Positions 1 through 9,023 of a stretch of 64,000 nucleotides of DNA are shown here, piece by piece. The number at the start of each line of letters is the position of its first letter. Positions within the stretch are counted from its first letter, which is position 1. The notes below the pieces were generated by a model. It did no database searches and was not told the origin of the DNA. It worked only from the letters and a program-made list of their open reading frames with translations. Location: positions 51,658-115,657 of the forward strand of contig JAEEHW010000134.1 of the NCBI GenBank assembly GCA_016281055.1. Reading direction: 5' to 3'. This DNA comes from Prevotella sp. (GTDB lineage: Bacteria > Bacteroidota > Bacteroidia > Bacteroidales > Bacteroidaceae). A program made the position numbers and the translations under genes.

Positions 1-1
1 T

Positions 2-466
2 CAGGAGCAGTTGGATAAGCTTTATCAGAAGTTCCTTGAGATGGCTGATAAGAAAAAGCAGCTGAATGACGAGGATTTGTTAGTGCTCACGGGGGCATCA
101 ATAAACACTTCTGAGCATTTGGTTAAGATGGAGTCTTTGCAGGTTACATCTGGTAAAGGTATTACGCCGGTTGCAGCCATTAAGTTGAAGATTGCCAATG
201 AAGTGTTTGAGGCTGCTGCTACCGGTAATGGTCCAGTAGATGCGAGCATCAAGGCTCTTAAGCAGATTATTCACCGCCAGATGGAACTGAAGGAGTTGAC
301 CATTCAGGCAATAAGCAAAGGTTCTGATGACCTGTGTAAGGTACACGTGCAGGTTGAGCATGAAGGTACGGTATATTACGGATTTGGTTCTAACACAGAT
401 ATCGTAACTGCTACGGTGGAAGCATATATAGATTGTATAAATAAATTCAAGGTTGCAAAATTATAA
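2..466 (+). CDS. leuA: 2-isopropylmalate synthase, C-terminal part (5' truncated by window)
   Basis: The last 154 residues of LeuA, which condenses acetyl-CoA with 2-oxoisovalerate in the first committed step of leucine synthesis. Only the C-terminal regulatory (LeuA dimerisation) domain is inside the window. It shows the usual pattern [14 protein letters not shown], then [25 protein letters not shown] in two strands, which in the family forms the leucine feedback site. The frame is open from base 2, so no start codon is visible; a TTG at base 11 is internal. The catalytic barrel must lie to the left. It stops 7 bases before leuC, so leuA-leuC-leuD are probably one transcript. Assignment over a paralogue rests on this context. 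Confidence 0.85.
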   Translation, partial: QEQLDKLYQKFLEMADKKKQLNDEDLLVLTGASINTSEHLVKMESLQVTSGKGITPVAAIKLKIANEVFEAAATGNGPVDASIKALKQIIHRQMELKELTIQAISKGSDDLCKVHVQVEHEGTVYYGFGSNTDIVTATVEAYIDCINKFKVAKL

Positions 467-473
467 AAACATT

Positions 474-1868
474 ATGAATACATTATTTGATAAAATTTGG
501 GATAGACATATCGTTCAGACTGTAAAAGACGGACCTACACAGTTGTATATAGATCGTTTGTATTGTCATGAGGTGACAACACCTCAGGCTTTTGATACAT
601 TGCGTGACAAGGGACTGAAGGTTTTCCGTCCAGATCATGTTTTCGCCATGCCAGACCACAACACACCTTCTGACCAGCAGGAACGCATAGACGATCCAAT
701 AGGCAGAAAGCAGGTGGAGACATTGAAAGCAAACTGTGAGGAGTTTGGCATCAAGCACTTTACCATGGGAACGAAAGATAACGGTATCATCCATGTCGTT
801 GGTCCAGAGAAAGGTTTGTCTTTGCCTGGAATGACAATAGTCTGTGGTGATTCTCATACATCTACCCACGGTGCAGTGGGAGCTCTTGCAATGGGAATAG
901 GTACGTCAGAGGTGGCACAGGTTCTGGCATCAGAGACAATCCTGCAGTCTAAGCCCAAATCAATGCGTATCAATATAGAAGGTGAATTACAACCAGGTGT
1001 GACGGCCAAAGACGTTGCGCTTTACATCATGGCGCAGATGACGACATCAGGTGCAACAGGTTATGTTGTAGAGTATGCCGGTTCAACCATTAAGAATATG
1101 TCTATGGAAGGTCGTCTTACACTGTCAAACCTGTCTATAGAAATGGGTTCACGTGCTGGTATCATTGCACCAGATGAGACGACATTCGCATATCTTAAGA
1201 ATCGTGAATATGCACCTAAGGGTGAGGATTGGGATAAGGCAGTAGAATATTGGAAGACCTTGAAGTCTGATGATAATGCCGTATTTGACAAGGAAGTGAC
1301 ATATTATGCAAAGGACATTGCACCACGTATCACATACGGTACAAACCCTGGTGCCGGTATTGCAATAGATGGTACAGTTCCTACATTAGAATCTGTTTCT
1401 GCAGAGGAGCGTGCTCAGTTAGAGGCACAGTTGGCATACATGCAGTTCAATCCGGGTGAGAAACTGGAGGGACATCCGGTGGACTATGTTTTCCTTGGTG
1501 CATGTACCAATGGTCGTATTGAGGATTTCCGTGCCTTTGCATCTATAGTAAAAGGAAAGAAAAAAGCAGACAGCGTGGTAGCATGGCTCGTGCCTGGTTC
1601 ATGGCTTGTGCGCCAGCAGATAATAGATGAGGGTATTGACAAAATACTTGAGGAAGCAGGTTTTGAACTGCGTTTGCCTTCATGCTCTTCATGTTTGGCT
1701 ATGAATCCAGACAAGGTTCCTGCAGGCAAACTGTCAATCTCAACTTCTAACAGAAACTTCGTAGGAAGACAGGGACCTGGTGCACGCACCGTCCTTGCAT
1801 CACCATTGACAGTAGCTGCTGCGGCTATAACTGGTGTAATAACAGATCCACGTAAATTCATCAATTAA
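474..1868 (+). CDS. leuC: 3-isopropylmalate dehydratase large subunit
   Basis: Large subunit of isopropylmalate isomerase, a cytoplasmic [4Fe-4S] enzyme that converts 2- to 3-isopropylmalate together with LeuD. The 464 residues match the usual length. Cluster ligands are visible as Cys344 in FLGACTNGR and Cys404/Cys407 in [11 protein letters not shown]. Other family signatures are [11 protein letters not shown] and [10 protein letters not shown]. The ATG at 474 is chosen over an in-frame TTG at 453, because the TTG would overlap the end of leuA and add a tail the family lacks. As an iron-sulfur enzyme it is a plausible target of metal-sparing control, though nothing in this stretch shows that. 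Confidence 0.96.
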   Translation: MNTLFDKIWDRHIVQTVKDGPTQLYIDRLYCHEVTTPQAFDTLRDKGLKVFRPDHVFAMPDHNTPSDQQERIDDPIGRKQVETLKANCEEFGIKHFTMGTKDNGIIHVVGPEKGLSLPGMTIVCGDSHTSTHGAVGALAMGIGTSEVAQVLASETILQSKPKSMRINIEGELQPGVTAKDVALYIMAQMTTSGATGYVVEYAGSTIKNMSMEGRLTLSNLSIEMGSRAGIIAPDETTFAYLKNREYAPKGEDWDKAVEYWKTLKSDDNAVFDKEVTYYAKDIAPRITYGTNPGAGIAIDGTVPTLESVSAEERAQLEAQLAYMQFNPGEKLEGHPVDYVFLGACTNGRIEDFRAFASIVKGKKKADSVVAWLVPGSWLVRQQIIDEGIDKILEEAGFELRLPSCSSCLAMNPDKVPAGKLSISTSNRNFVGRQGPGARTVLASPLTVAAAAITGVITDPRKFIN

Positions 1869-1881
1869 TGACATAAGAAAC

Positions 1882-2496
1882 ATGGCTAAACAGAAATTCA
1901 ATATAGTAAAATCTACTTGTATTCCAATTGCAATAGATAATAACAATACAGACAACATCATACCAGCGCGATACCTTGCATTTACAACGCGTGATCCTAA
2001 GTTTTATGGTGATGCTTTTATGCATGATCTGCGTTATGATGCAAATGACAAACCTATTGAGGGTTTTGTTATGAATAAGCCGGAGTTTTCAGAAGCACCG
2101 CGTGAGGGAATACATGAAATCATTGTTGGTGGCAAGAACTGGGGTTCAGGTTCTTCTCGTGAGCATGCAGCATGGGCTATAGCCGGTTATGGCATTAGGG
2201 TTGTCATATCGTCAAGTTTTGCTGACATTCATAGAAACAACCTGCTTAACTGCTTTGTATTGCCAGTGATTGTTTCTCCAGAATTCCAGGCAGAGCTGTT
2301 TGACAGTATTGAGAAAGACTCAAATACGATAGTTACTGTTGATTTGCCAAATCAGACAGTGACCAACGAGGCTACAGGCCATTCTGAGAAATTTGAAATC
2401 AACGGATACAAGAAGTATTGTTTGGAGAATGCTCTTGATGATATCGATTTCCTGCTTGAAAATCAAGATAAGATAGTAGAGTGGGAGAGCAAGTGA
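1882..2496 (+). CDS. leuD: 3-isopropylmalate dehydratase small subunit
   Basis: Small (swivelling) subunit of isopropylmalate isomerase, partner of LeuC. The 204 residues match the family. The signature GGKNWGSGSSREHAAWA carries the serine/arginine loop that closes over the substrate, and the N-terminal DNIIPARYL is typical. It starts 13 bases after leuC on the same strand, as in other Bacteroidales, where LeuC and LeuD are made from one message. Confidence 0.96.
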   Translation: MAKQKFNIVKSTCIPIAIDNNNTDNIIPARYLAFTTRDPKFYGDAFMHDLRYDANDKPIEGFVMNKPEFSEAPREGIHEIIVGGKNWGSGSSREHAAWAIAGYGIRVVISSSFADIHRNNLLNCFVLPVIVSPEFQAELFDSIEKDSNTIVTVDLPNQTVTNEATGHSEKFEINGYKKYCLENALDDIDFLLENQDKIVEWESK

Positions 2497-2530
2497 TTAA
2501 TTCACAGGGAAATTCTTTTTTCAATTTGAT

Positions 2531-2911
2531 ATGATGAAGAAGATATTATTTATATTGGTGATGATGACTATTTGCATTAATGCAAATAGTCAGACATCAC
2601 TTAATCAGATAGTATTGTTTCAGAAGGATTCTGTCAATGTACCAGAATTTCAAATTGCTCAGGTAGGTCTGTTGGCAGATTATTTCAAGGCTCACCCCAA
2701 GGAAATGTTCTTCATTGGTGGTTTTACATCTGAGAATACGCCACCAGAGCGTGTGGACTCAATATGTGAACAACGAGCTCAGGCCGTCAGAAAGATGTTG
2801 ATGGAGAAATTTGGGGTTGATTGTACATATATCATAGCCATAGGAGTTGGAGTGAGTAGGAAATCACCCGAACCAGAGTTTAATGAGAAGGTGGAATTCT
2901 TTAAAAAGTAA
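2531..2911 (+). CDS. small secreted OmpA-like protein of unknown function
   Basis: A 126-residue protein with a clear signal peptide (residues 1-20, cleavage after NANS). The mature part looks like a shortened OmpA/peptidoglycan-binding fold: a strand with FFIGGFTSENTPPERVDS followed by the helix CEQRAQAVRKMLMEKFGV and a strand YIIAIGVG, recalling the GYTD...S..RA..V..YL pattern of OmpA C-terminal domains. The usual peptidoglycan-binding Asp and Arg are only partly recognisable. It lies between leuD (34 bases) and the synthase gene (41 bases) on the same strand, so it is probably co-transcribed with leucine genes without an obvious metabolic reason. Function unknown. Confidence 0.7.
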   Translation: MMKKILFILVMMTICINANSQTSLNQIVLFQKDSVNVPEFQIAQVGLLADYFKAHPKEMFFIGGFTSENTPPERVDSICEQRAQAVRKMLMEKFGVDCTYIIAIGVGVSRKSPEPEFNEKVEFFKK

Positions 2912-2952
2912 AGAATAGATATTCAGGTTTTCGGTAAAGCAAGAGATAGTTG

Positions 2953-4485
2953 ATGCAGGATAGAATAGAAATAATGGACTCCACACTCCGTGATGGTGAA
3001 CAGACAAATGGAGTGTCTTTCTTGCCTCATGAGAAACTAAGCATAGCAAAGATACTGTTGCGAGATGTGAAGGTTGATCGTATGGAGGTTGCTTCTGCCC
3101 GTGTTTCCGATGGTGAAAAGGATGCGGTGAAGATGATTTGTCGCTATGCTGAGCAATTGGGAAGGTTGGAAGCTATAGAGGTATTGGGTTTTGTAGATAA
3201 CGGAAAATCCATAGAATGGATAAAGGAGTGCGGTGGAAAAGTCATCAATTTACTCACCAAGGGTTCTGAAAACCATTGTGTGCATCAACTGAGCAAAACA
3301 CCTGATGAGCATATTTCTGATATAAAATCCAACATTGCTCTTGCTCAAGAGAACGGATTGATGGTGAACATTTATCTTGAGGATTGGTCAAATGGAATGA
3401 AAAATTCTCCAGACTATGTGTATCATCTGATTGATTCGTTGAAAGATGTTGGAATTAAACGATTTATGCTTCCGGATACGCTCGGAGTGCTTACGCCAAA
3501 TGAAACTGCGTCATATTTCAAGAAGATGACAGACAGTTTTCCCGCTATACATTTTGATTTCCATTCACATAATGATTATGACTTGGCTGTAGGAAACAGT
3601 CTTGCTGCCGTTTTGAATGGCGCAAGTGGTTTGCATGTCACAGTTAACGGGTTGGGTGAGCGTTGTGGTAATGCACCTCTTGCATCGATACAGGCTGTGC
3701 TGCATGACCAGTGTGGTATTACCACATCCATAGATGAGAGTATGCTTAATGAGGTAAGCCGCGTGGTAGAAGGATACAGCGGTATTGCAATAGCCCCCAA
3801 CCAGCCCATCGTAGGAGAGAACGTGTTTACTCAGGTGGCAGGAGTTCATGCTGATGGAGATAACAAGCATAATCTGTATTGTAATGCGCTTGTTCCAGAA
3901 CGTTTTGGACGCAAACGAGAGTATGCCTTGGGTAAAAATTCCGGCAAGGCCAATATAGAACGTAATCTTACAGAGTTGGGGTTGGATTTGACGCCAGAAC
4001 AAACGAAAAAGGTAACGAAAAGGATTACGGAACTTGGAGATAGAAAGGCACTGGTCACTCAGGAAGACCTTCCATATATCGTTGCAGATGTATTGAAACA
4101 TTCTGCGCCAGCGGAGCGTGTTAAGTTGAAAGGCTATATGGTAAGTCTTTCGTATGGTTTGAAACCACATGCTTGTGTGAAGATAGATATAGATGGTAAA
4201 AGGTATGAGGCTGATTCAAGTGGAGATGGTCAATATGACGCATTTGTAAAGGCATTGCGCAATATATATAAAATAGAGTTGGGACGTACCTTCCCTATGT
4301 TGGAAAACTATGCCGTATCGATTCCACCAGGTGGACGTACTGATGCTTTGGTGCAGACTCAGATCACATGGAGGATGAAGGATGGTCGTGTGTTGCGTAC
4401 AAGGGCTCTTGATGCAGACCAGACAGAAGCGGCTATCAAGGCAACAATAAAAATGTTAAATCATATAGAAGCAGAGTTTAGTTGA
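2953..4485 (+). CDS. citramalate/alpha-isopropylmalate synthase family protein
   Basis: A second acyltransferase of the DRE-TIM family: 510 residues, with N-terminal DSTLRDGEQTNG (metal and catalytic residues), HSHNDYDLAVGN (the HxH metal ligands), NGLGERCGNAPL, and a C-terminal LeuA-type dimerisation domain (about residues 380-505). In Bacteroidales this second synthase sits in the leu operon and is usually annotated as (R)-citramalate synthase, which makes the isoleucine precursor from pyruvate and acetyl-CoA, or as a 2-isopropylmalate/homocitrate synthase. Substrate cannot be settled by eye. ATG at 2953 is preferred to the adjoining TTG at 2950. A strong terminator follows directly, and leuB does not follow. 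Confidence 0.85.
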   Translation: MQDRIEIMDSTLRDGEQTNGVSFLPHEKLSIAKILLRDVKVDRMEVASARVSDGEKDAVKMICRYAEQLGRLEAIEVLGFVDNGKSIEWIKECGGKVINLLTKGSENHCVHQLSKTPDEHISDIKSNIALAQENGLMVNIYLEDWSNGMKNSPDYVYHLIDSLKDVGIKRFMLPDTLGVLTPNETASYFKKMTDSFPAIHFDFHSHNDYDLAVGNSLAAVLNGASGLHVTVNGLGERCGNAPLASIQAVLHDQCGITTSIDESMLNEVSRVVEGYSGIAIAPNQPIVGENVFTQVAGVHADGDNKHNLYCNALVPERFGRKREYALGKNSGKANIERNLTELGLDLTPEQTKKVTKRITELGDRKALVTQEDLPYIVADVLKHSAPAERVKLKGYMVSLSYGLKPHACVKIDIDGKRYEADSSGDGQYDAFVKALRNIYKIELGRTFPMLENYAVSIPPGGRTDALVQTQITWRMKDGRVLRTRALDADQTEAAIKATIKMLNHIEAEFS

Positions 4486-4492
4486 TATAATA

Positions 4493-4538
4493 AATAATGA
4501 GCGTATCAAGCAAATGATACGCTCATTATTTTATGTAT
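4493..4538. terminator. intrinsic terminator after the leu operon
   Basis: A perfect 16-bp stem (4493-4508 pairing with 4515-4530) around a 6-base loop AGCAAA, followed on the + strand by TTATGTATTT. It lies between convergent genes and the stem is A/T at its base, so it can stop transcripts from both sides. Confidence 0.85.
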
Positions 4539-4557
4539 TTATTTGTATGTCTGGATA

Positions 4558-5724
4558 TTAGTACCCCAGATTGTTTAAGTTTATACGGGCATTTTCATTA
4601 CCCATATTGGTTGCACGCTGGAACAACTCTCTTGCTTTATTTATATTTTGGTGTACGCCCTGACCATCACGGAATAACTCTCCAAGTTTGTTGATTGCAT
4701 CAGCATGATTTTGGTCAGCAGCTTTCTGATACCAGACATAGGCTTGGTAGAAATTCTGAACCACTCCTGTACCTGTTCGATAGCAGTCGCCTAAACTCGT
4801 TTGGCCATATTCACAATTCTGTTTTGCAGATTTCTCATACCATTCAACAGCTTTTTTATAATCAATATCAGTGCCTCTGCCATATTGGTAACTGTTACCG
4901 AGATTATATTGTCCTAATGCGTGACCTGCATGTGCAGATTTTGTGTAATACTTAAATGCTATGTCATCGTTTTGCTCTACTCCAAGGCCGTCGTGATAGA
5001 AGAAACCTACATAGTTCAGGGCTTCTCCGTCACCTTTCTCTGCCATCATTTCATAGTAGTAACGGCTTTTTACATAGTCAACGGCAATTCCGTTTTTACC
5101 ACTCCAATAAATATATCCTAAGTTACTGATGGCGGTATTATTGCCATGCTCCGCAGCTTTCTCATACCATTCTATGGCTTTGTGGATGTCTTGTTCAAGA
5201 CCGTGTCCAGAATCATACATGTAGCCAAGACTAAGCATCGCTCCGGCATAACCTTGGTCTGAGGATTTTAAGTACCAGATGAAGGCTTTGTCGTAATCTA
5301 CAGTAGTACCATGTCCAAACTCGTAACATGTTCCAAGATTATTCTGTGCGGCAGCATGTCCTGCCTCTGCAGCCAGGGAATACAGACGAAAAGCCTTGTC
5401 ATAGTCGGCATAGCCATCATTCAAGTCTGCATTGCATAAATCTCCGGCAAGGCGATTCATAGCTTCGGGATTGCCTTCACGAGCCATCTTCTCCAATCCT
5501 GGTATGGCCTTTTTATAGTATGTGGTGGCAACATCATTGTCAATCTTTGCACCACCTCTACCAAGTGCATAGCAATCACCGATGGCATCTGTTGCACAGG
5601 CATCACCATTAGATGACATTTCGAGCAATGTGTTTAAGTCAAGCGAAGCATAGTTTGTGTCCTGGGCTATCGCATTTGATGCAAATAATACTGTAAGAAA
5701 CAGTGGGGTGATTATTTTCTTCAT
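4558..5724 (-). CDS. secreted Sel1-repeat (TPR-like) protein
   Basis: A 388-residue exported protein (signal peptide 1-20, ...SNAIAQ) built almost wholly of Sel1-like repeats of about 36 residues with the pattern A...LG..Y..G.GV..D...A..WY.KAA..G (for example NNLGTCYEFGHGTTVDYDKA). About nine units are visible between residues 45 and 385. Such solenoids usually mediate protein contacts in the periplasm or on the surface. It is the last gene of a long minus-strand run, 13 bases after the SGNH hydrolase gene, and ends facing the leu terminator. Partner and role unknown. Confidence 0.85.
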   Translation of the reverse strand: MKKIITPLFLTVLFASNAIAQDTNYASLDLNTLLEMSSNGDACATDAIGDCYALGRGGAKIDNDVATTYYKKAIPGLEKMAREGNPEAMNRLAGDLCNADLNDGYADYDKAFRLYSLAAEAGHAAAQNNLGTCYEFGHGTTVDYDKAFIWYLKSSDQGYAGAMLSLGYMYDSGHGLEQDIHKAIEWYEKAAEHGNNTAISNLGYIYWSGKNGIAVDYVKSRYYYEMMAEKGDGEALNYVGFFYHDGLGVEQNDDIAFKYYTKSAHAGHALGQYNLGNSYQYGRGTDIDYKKAVEWYEKSAKQNCEYGQTSLGDCYRTGTGVVQNFYQAYVWYQKAADQNHADAINKLGELFRDGQGVHQNINKARELFQRATNMGNENARINLNNLGY

Positions 5725-5737
5725 GGCTCTAAGTTTT

Positions 5738-6484
5738 TTAAAGTTTTAGATTATTCTTTATCCATGCTGTTACTTGGTCGGCAATGGATTTCATTCCTTT
5801 TACAGAAGGATGTCCTTGTTGCTTGTCAACATCTTTCAAGTCGAGGCAAGGAACACTGTAGTGAGCACATATTGTATGAACAGACTCGTTAATCTCTTCT
5901 TTGAGTTCAGAGTTGAGTATGAATAGCAACTTCGCATTTGGGTAGTTTGTCCTTAGATCTGCAAGAAGCTTTGCCATGGCAGGACGGAAGTAATATAGCT
6001 GCTCTGTGGTTTGGTTGCCGTAAACATACTCGCCTATTGGCGCACCACACCATGAATCATTCGTGCCACCACAAATGAGTATGATGTCAGGATTTCCGAG
6101 TTTGTTGCTGCGGTTCTCAAACGACCTGTTTGTGTAGTCGCGGTGTTCTTTAAAACCTTCCAATGGAACACTTGGTTCTGGACCTTTTGAGTATCCAGTG
6201 TGGCATATTGTGGATCCAGAGAATGCATTGTTCACCTCCAGTTGGGCATCAAGGTTGCTGATGACCTGGTGCCACCATGTCTGCTCAACTGTGCGTACAT
6301 CATTTCTTCTGTTCAACTTTGGATTTTCAGGCTTGAAATACCAAATTTCGTTTGTGTCAGGCGTAAGATATCCTTCATAGGTAGAGTAGCTGTCGCCAAA
6401 GATTGTAATCTTGGTCTTTTCTTCTGCGCAGACATTAGACGACAGTGTGCATATTAATGCAATTAGTGAGATAATTTTTTTCAT
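5738..6484 (-). CDS. secreted SGNH/GDSL hydrolase
   Basis: A 248-residue exported protein with SGNH-hydrolase blocks: GDSYS near residue 31 (nucleophile Ser32), the Asn block GGTNDSW, and the C-terminal GHPSVKGM with the catalytic His. Secreted SGNH enzymes in Bacteroidales commonly remove acetyl or other acyl groups from polysaccharides. Its ATG overlaps the stop codon of the upstream double esterase by ATGA, which implies translational coupling and a shared role in deacetylation. Substrate is not readable from the sequence. Confidence 0.87.
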   Translation of the reverse strand: MKKIISLIALICTLSSNVCAEEKTKITIFGDSYSTYEGYLTPDTNEIWYFKPENPKLNRRNDVRTVEQTWWHQVISNLDAQLEVNNAFSGSTICHTGYSKGPEPSVPLEGFKEHRDYTNRSFENRSNKLGNPDIILICGGTNDSWCGAPIGEYVYGNQTTEQLYYFRPAMAKLLADLRTNYPNAKLLFILNSELKEEINESVHTICAHYSVPCLDLKDVDKQQGHPSVKGMKSIADQVTAWIKNNLKL

Positions 6485-8286
6485 TTTAGGTATTGTGTTA
6501 ATGGTGAATTATTCTTTCTCAGTCCTTTTGCAAGGCTTTGTGCATTATTGCGTGCTCCAAGCATAGACGTGTGTGTATGGTCATGGTTGAAATAAGCGTT
6601 GGCTTTTGCTTTCGCTTTCTCTGAACTTTTTGCTTTGCCACACACTTTGTCAATGGCATCAGCGGAAATATTGTGAATGTCCACAAACTCAACCCCTGTT
6701 TCTTCTGCAATAATCTTGTCCCATTCAGTAATATAGTCGTCGTTACGGCGTTCTATATACTGACGATTTTTCTTTTCACATACAGGATATAATTTTCCAA
6801 CGGTAGAACCTGTGCCTTTATGCCATTCGTTGCGTGGTGTGAAAGACAGAATGATAGGTGTTGCTCCTTTTTCCTTGCAATCTTGAATCATTTTCTTCAG
6901 ATACCATCCGAAGGAATATACAACCTCGTATTTGCCAGACGCAGCAGATTTATATACTCGGCATGTGTCTTTATATGTGGCAATCACGCCTCGTTCCTTG
7001 TCCCTGTCTATTCCTCCTATATCGTTGTGTCCGAATTGAATCAGTACATAGTCACCAGGACGTAAAGTGTTATATACTTCCTCCCAGCGGTTGTCATTCA
7101 TGTATGTACGTGTGGAGCGCCCTGCTTTTGCGCAGTTTATGAAAGTGCATTTGCTTTCGTCAAATACAGTGTATGCCAGGGCACCCCAGCCCCACATTCC
7201 GTTAGGATTCCTGTCCTCATTTTTGCCAGTGGAGTCACCGCATAGATATATCCTCGTTTTCGTTTTCTTCTCAGTCGGATTCTTTGATTTGCCGGTGACC
7301 ACTCCCTTCGAATCGTAGTTGTCTGGTTCCCATGCCAATAACTTTTCCTCGTAGTTAGGTCTTACTTTCTCCTGTATAAGGTATGATTTCAGTTTTGCTA
7401 ATCGTGGATCATTGCATTCATCAAGACCTTCAGCGGCCGAGGCGGCGTTCATTCTTGCTCCGAATGCAGACGAGTGTATTTTGTCAAGGAAGAAATGGTA
7501 GTCTGTCTTCCAAGGTCCGTATTTCTCCAGTTTCTTGGCAGAGATGTCGTTCAAGTCAATTACCGGGACGTCCATTTCCTTGCCTATGGCAAAGATGGCA
7601 GGAGTGAAATCTGTCAATTTCCTTTGGATTGTTTTGCCATCTTGTTCGTATGCATTGCGTGGCGTTAGTGTGAATAGTACAGGGAAGGCTCCTTTTTCGC
7701 GTATTTCGTTAATGAATCGTCTTGTGTAACCTCCAAAGGTATATACTGTATCTTGACAGTTCCTTACCTTATTAAATATGACGACAGAGTCATCCCTCAG
7801 ACTTAGTTTTCCATCAGGGCGATAACTCGAGCGAGCGCGCACCTCATCAATAGGGCCGTTATCGTTGTGGCCAAGCTCTAAAAATACGTAGTCGCCTTTT
7901 TTAATACCCTTGAGAGTGCGTGGCCATAAGTCTGGTGATTTGTAAAAAGTGCGTGGTGATGTGCCGCCAAGAGCATGGTTCTCTACAGTGATTTTGTTTT
8001 CATCGAAATATTCATGCTCATAGAATCCCCATCCCCATTGACCATTATTTCCGTTACCCATTGTTCCTGTACGCATGGTGGAGTTTCCTACCAGGAATAG
8101 TACAGGGTTGTTACCCTTGCGTGAGGAGCCAGGTACGGGACGCGCTGTGTTAGCCAAGGCAATAGAGTCTGCTGTGAGGTCTCTGACTCCGTTTATGTCA
8201 AGCCATATTTCACCTTGTTTCTCGTTTTGTGCTGAAATAGAGAGGGTGGAAGATATGATTAATGACAGTATGATTATTCTTTTCAT
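6481..8286 (-). CDS. tandem CE12-like rhamnogalacturonan acetylesterase
   Basis: A 601-residue exported protein (signal peptide ...SLSISA) with two SGNH esterase domains in series. Domain 1 (about residues 60-295) has VGNSTMRTG, GHNDNGP and DKIHSSAFGA. Domain 2 (about 345-590) has CGDSTGKN, GHNDIGG and HDHTHTSMLGA. These are the Ser, Asn and His blocks of CE12 rhamnogalacturonan/pectin acetylesterases. The first domain has GNS instead of GDS, which also occurs in family members. Two active sites in one chain suggest action on densely acetylated pectin. It sits in a minus-strand operon directly before a single-domain SGNH hydrolase. Confidence 0.87.
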   Translation of the reverse strand: MKRIIILSLIISSTLSISAQNEKQGEIWLDINGVRDLTADSIALANTARPVPGSSRKGNNPVLFLVGNSTMRTGTMGNGNNGQWGWGFYEHEYFDENKITVENHALGGTSPRTFYKSPDLWPRTLKGIKKGDYVFLELGHNDNGPIDEVRARSSYRPDGKLSLRDDSVVIFNKVRNCQDTVYTFGGYTRRFINEIREKGAFPVLFTLTPRNAYEQDGKTIQRKLTDFTPAIFAIGKEMDVPVIDLNDISAKKLEKYGPWKTDYHFFLDKIHSSAFGARMNAASAAEGLDECNDPRLAKLKSYLIQEKVRPNYEEKLLAWEPDNYDSKGVVTGKSKNPTEKKTKTRIYLCGDSTGKNEDRNPNGMWGWGALAYTVFDESKCTFINCAKAGRSTRTYMNDNRWEEVYNTLRPGDYVLIQFGHNDIGGIDRDKERGVIATYKDTCRVYKSAASGKYEVVYSFGWYLKKMIQDCKEKGATPIILSFTPRNEWHKGTGSTVGKLYPVCEKKNRQYIERRNDDYITEWDKIIAEETGVEFVDIHNISADAIDKVCGKAKSSEKAKAKANAYFNHDHTHTSMLGARNNAQSLAKGLRKNNSPLTQYLK

Positions 8287-8299
8287 TGTTAAGCTCGTA

Positions 8300-9007
8300 T
8301 TATTGTTTTTTTAGAAAAAAAGTTGTGTATATGTTGATGGCAGACCTGAGGTCGCCGGTGATAATCTCTGCTTTTCTCGTATATGCCCTGTATGCAGTGC
8401 GTTCTTCTTTGTTAGCAAGGTGTTTGGTGATATTGCTCTCTGTCGCTTCAAACACGTCATCATTCATTTGTATGTAGAAGATATTCTTTGTGGGTAGTGG
8501 CTCCTGCTCGCTGATGTTTGCGCTTTCCCTTACAGACATGTCAAGATTCATTGCATTTAATCCTGCAATGTCAATCATGCTGCTGCGTTCTGCCACTCTC
8601 TTGTTTCTTACATCCTCATCATACTGTGCTTTGTCCAGTTCAAATAGTTGAAGCAATTTGTATTTCTTGTCGCCAACGGTGTCTTCACATAATACTTTAA
8701 GTAGTTTGTCGTGATGTTCTATATATTTGGAACCGTCTTTGAAAAGTACATTCTTTACTGTACCTTCTTTTGCCAGCAAGTATTTTCCTGTGGCACTTTT
8801 GTACCAAAGGTAATTGTTGTAGATGTGTATGTTACCAGTGACATTTAGCGTTTTCCCATCCATGGTGTGTACTATACAATGCTCGAAGTCATTGTATATA
8901 AATGGCCATGATGGGGTAGGGAGCCATGAATTATCCGTTTTGTCTTGGCACCATGCAAGACGTGTCGCTAATACTAATAAGACAAGTATGGTTAGTATTT
9001 TTTTCAT
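8300..9007 (-). CDS. conserved secreted protein of unknown function
   Basis: A 235-residue protein with a signal peptide (residues 1-20, ...RLAWCQ). The mature part is mixed alpha/beta and begins with DNSWLPTPSWPFIYNDFEHCIVH split over two segments. Its middle resembles a short SH3-like repeat of charged strands (GKTLNVTGNIHIYNN, VLFKDGSKYIEHHDK). I recognise no catalytic motif. It sits 13 bases before the double esterase and 16 bases after the metallophosphoesterase on the same strand, so it is part of the same operon. Function unknown. Confidence 0.7.
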   Translation of the reverse strand: MKKILTILVLLVLATRLAWCQDKTDNSWLPTPSWPFIYNDFEHCIVHTMDGKTLNVTGNIHIYNNYLWYKSATGKYLLAKEGTVKNVLFKDGSKYIEHHDKLLKVLCEDTVGDKKYKLLQLFELDKAQYDEDVRNKRVAERSSMIDIAGLNAMNLDMSVRESANISEQEPLPTKNIFYIQMNDDVFEATESNITKHLANKEERTAYRAYTRKAEIITGDLRSAINIYTTFFLKKQ

Positions 9008-9023
9008 AGTGTGTATGAGATTT

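Noticed and set aside
6472-6498. A further AATACCTAAA half-site next to the SGNH hydrolase start
   Set aside because: It lies in the last codons of the CE12 gene, is a single half, and has no -7 box at the right distance.
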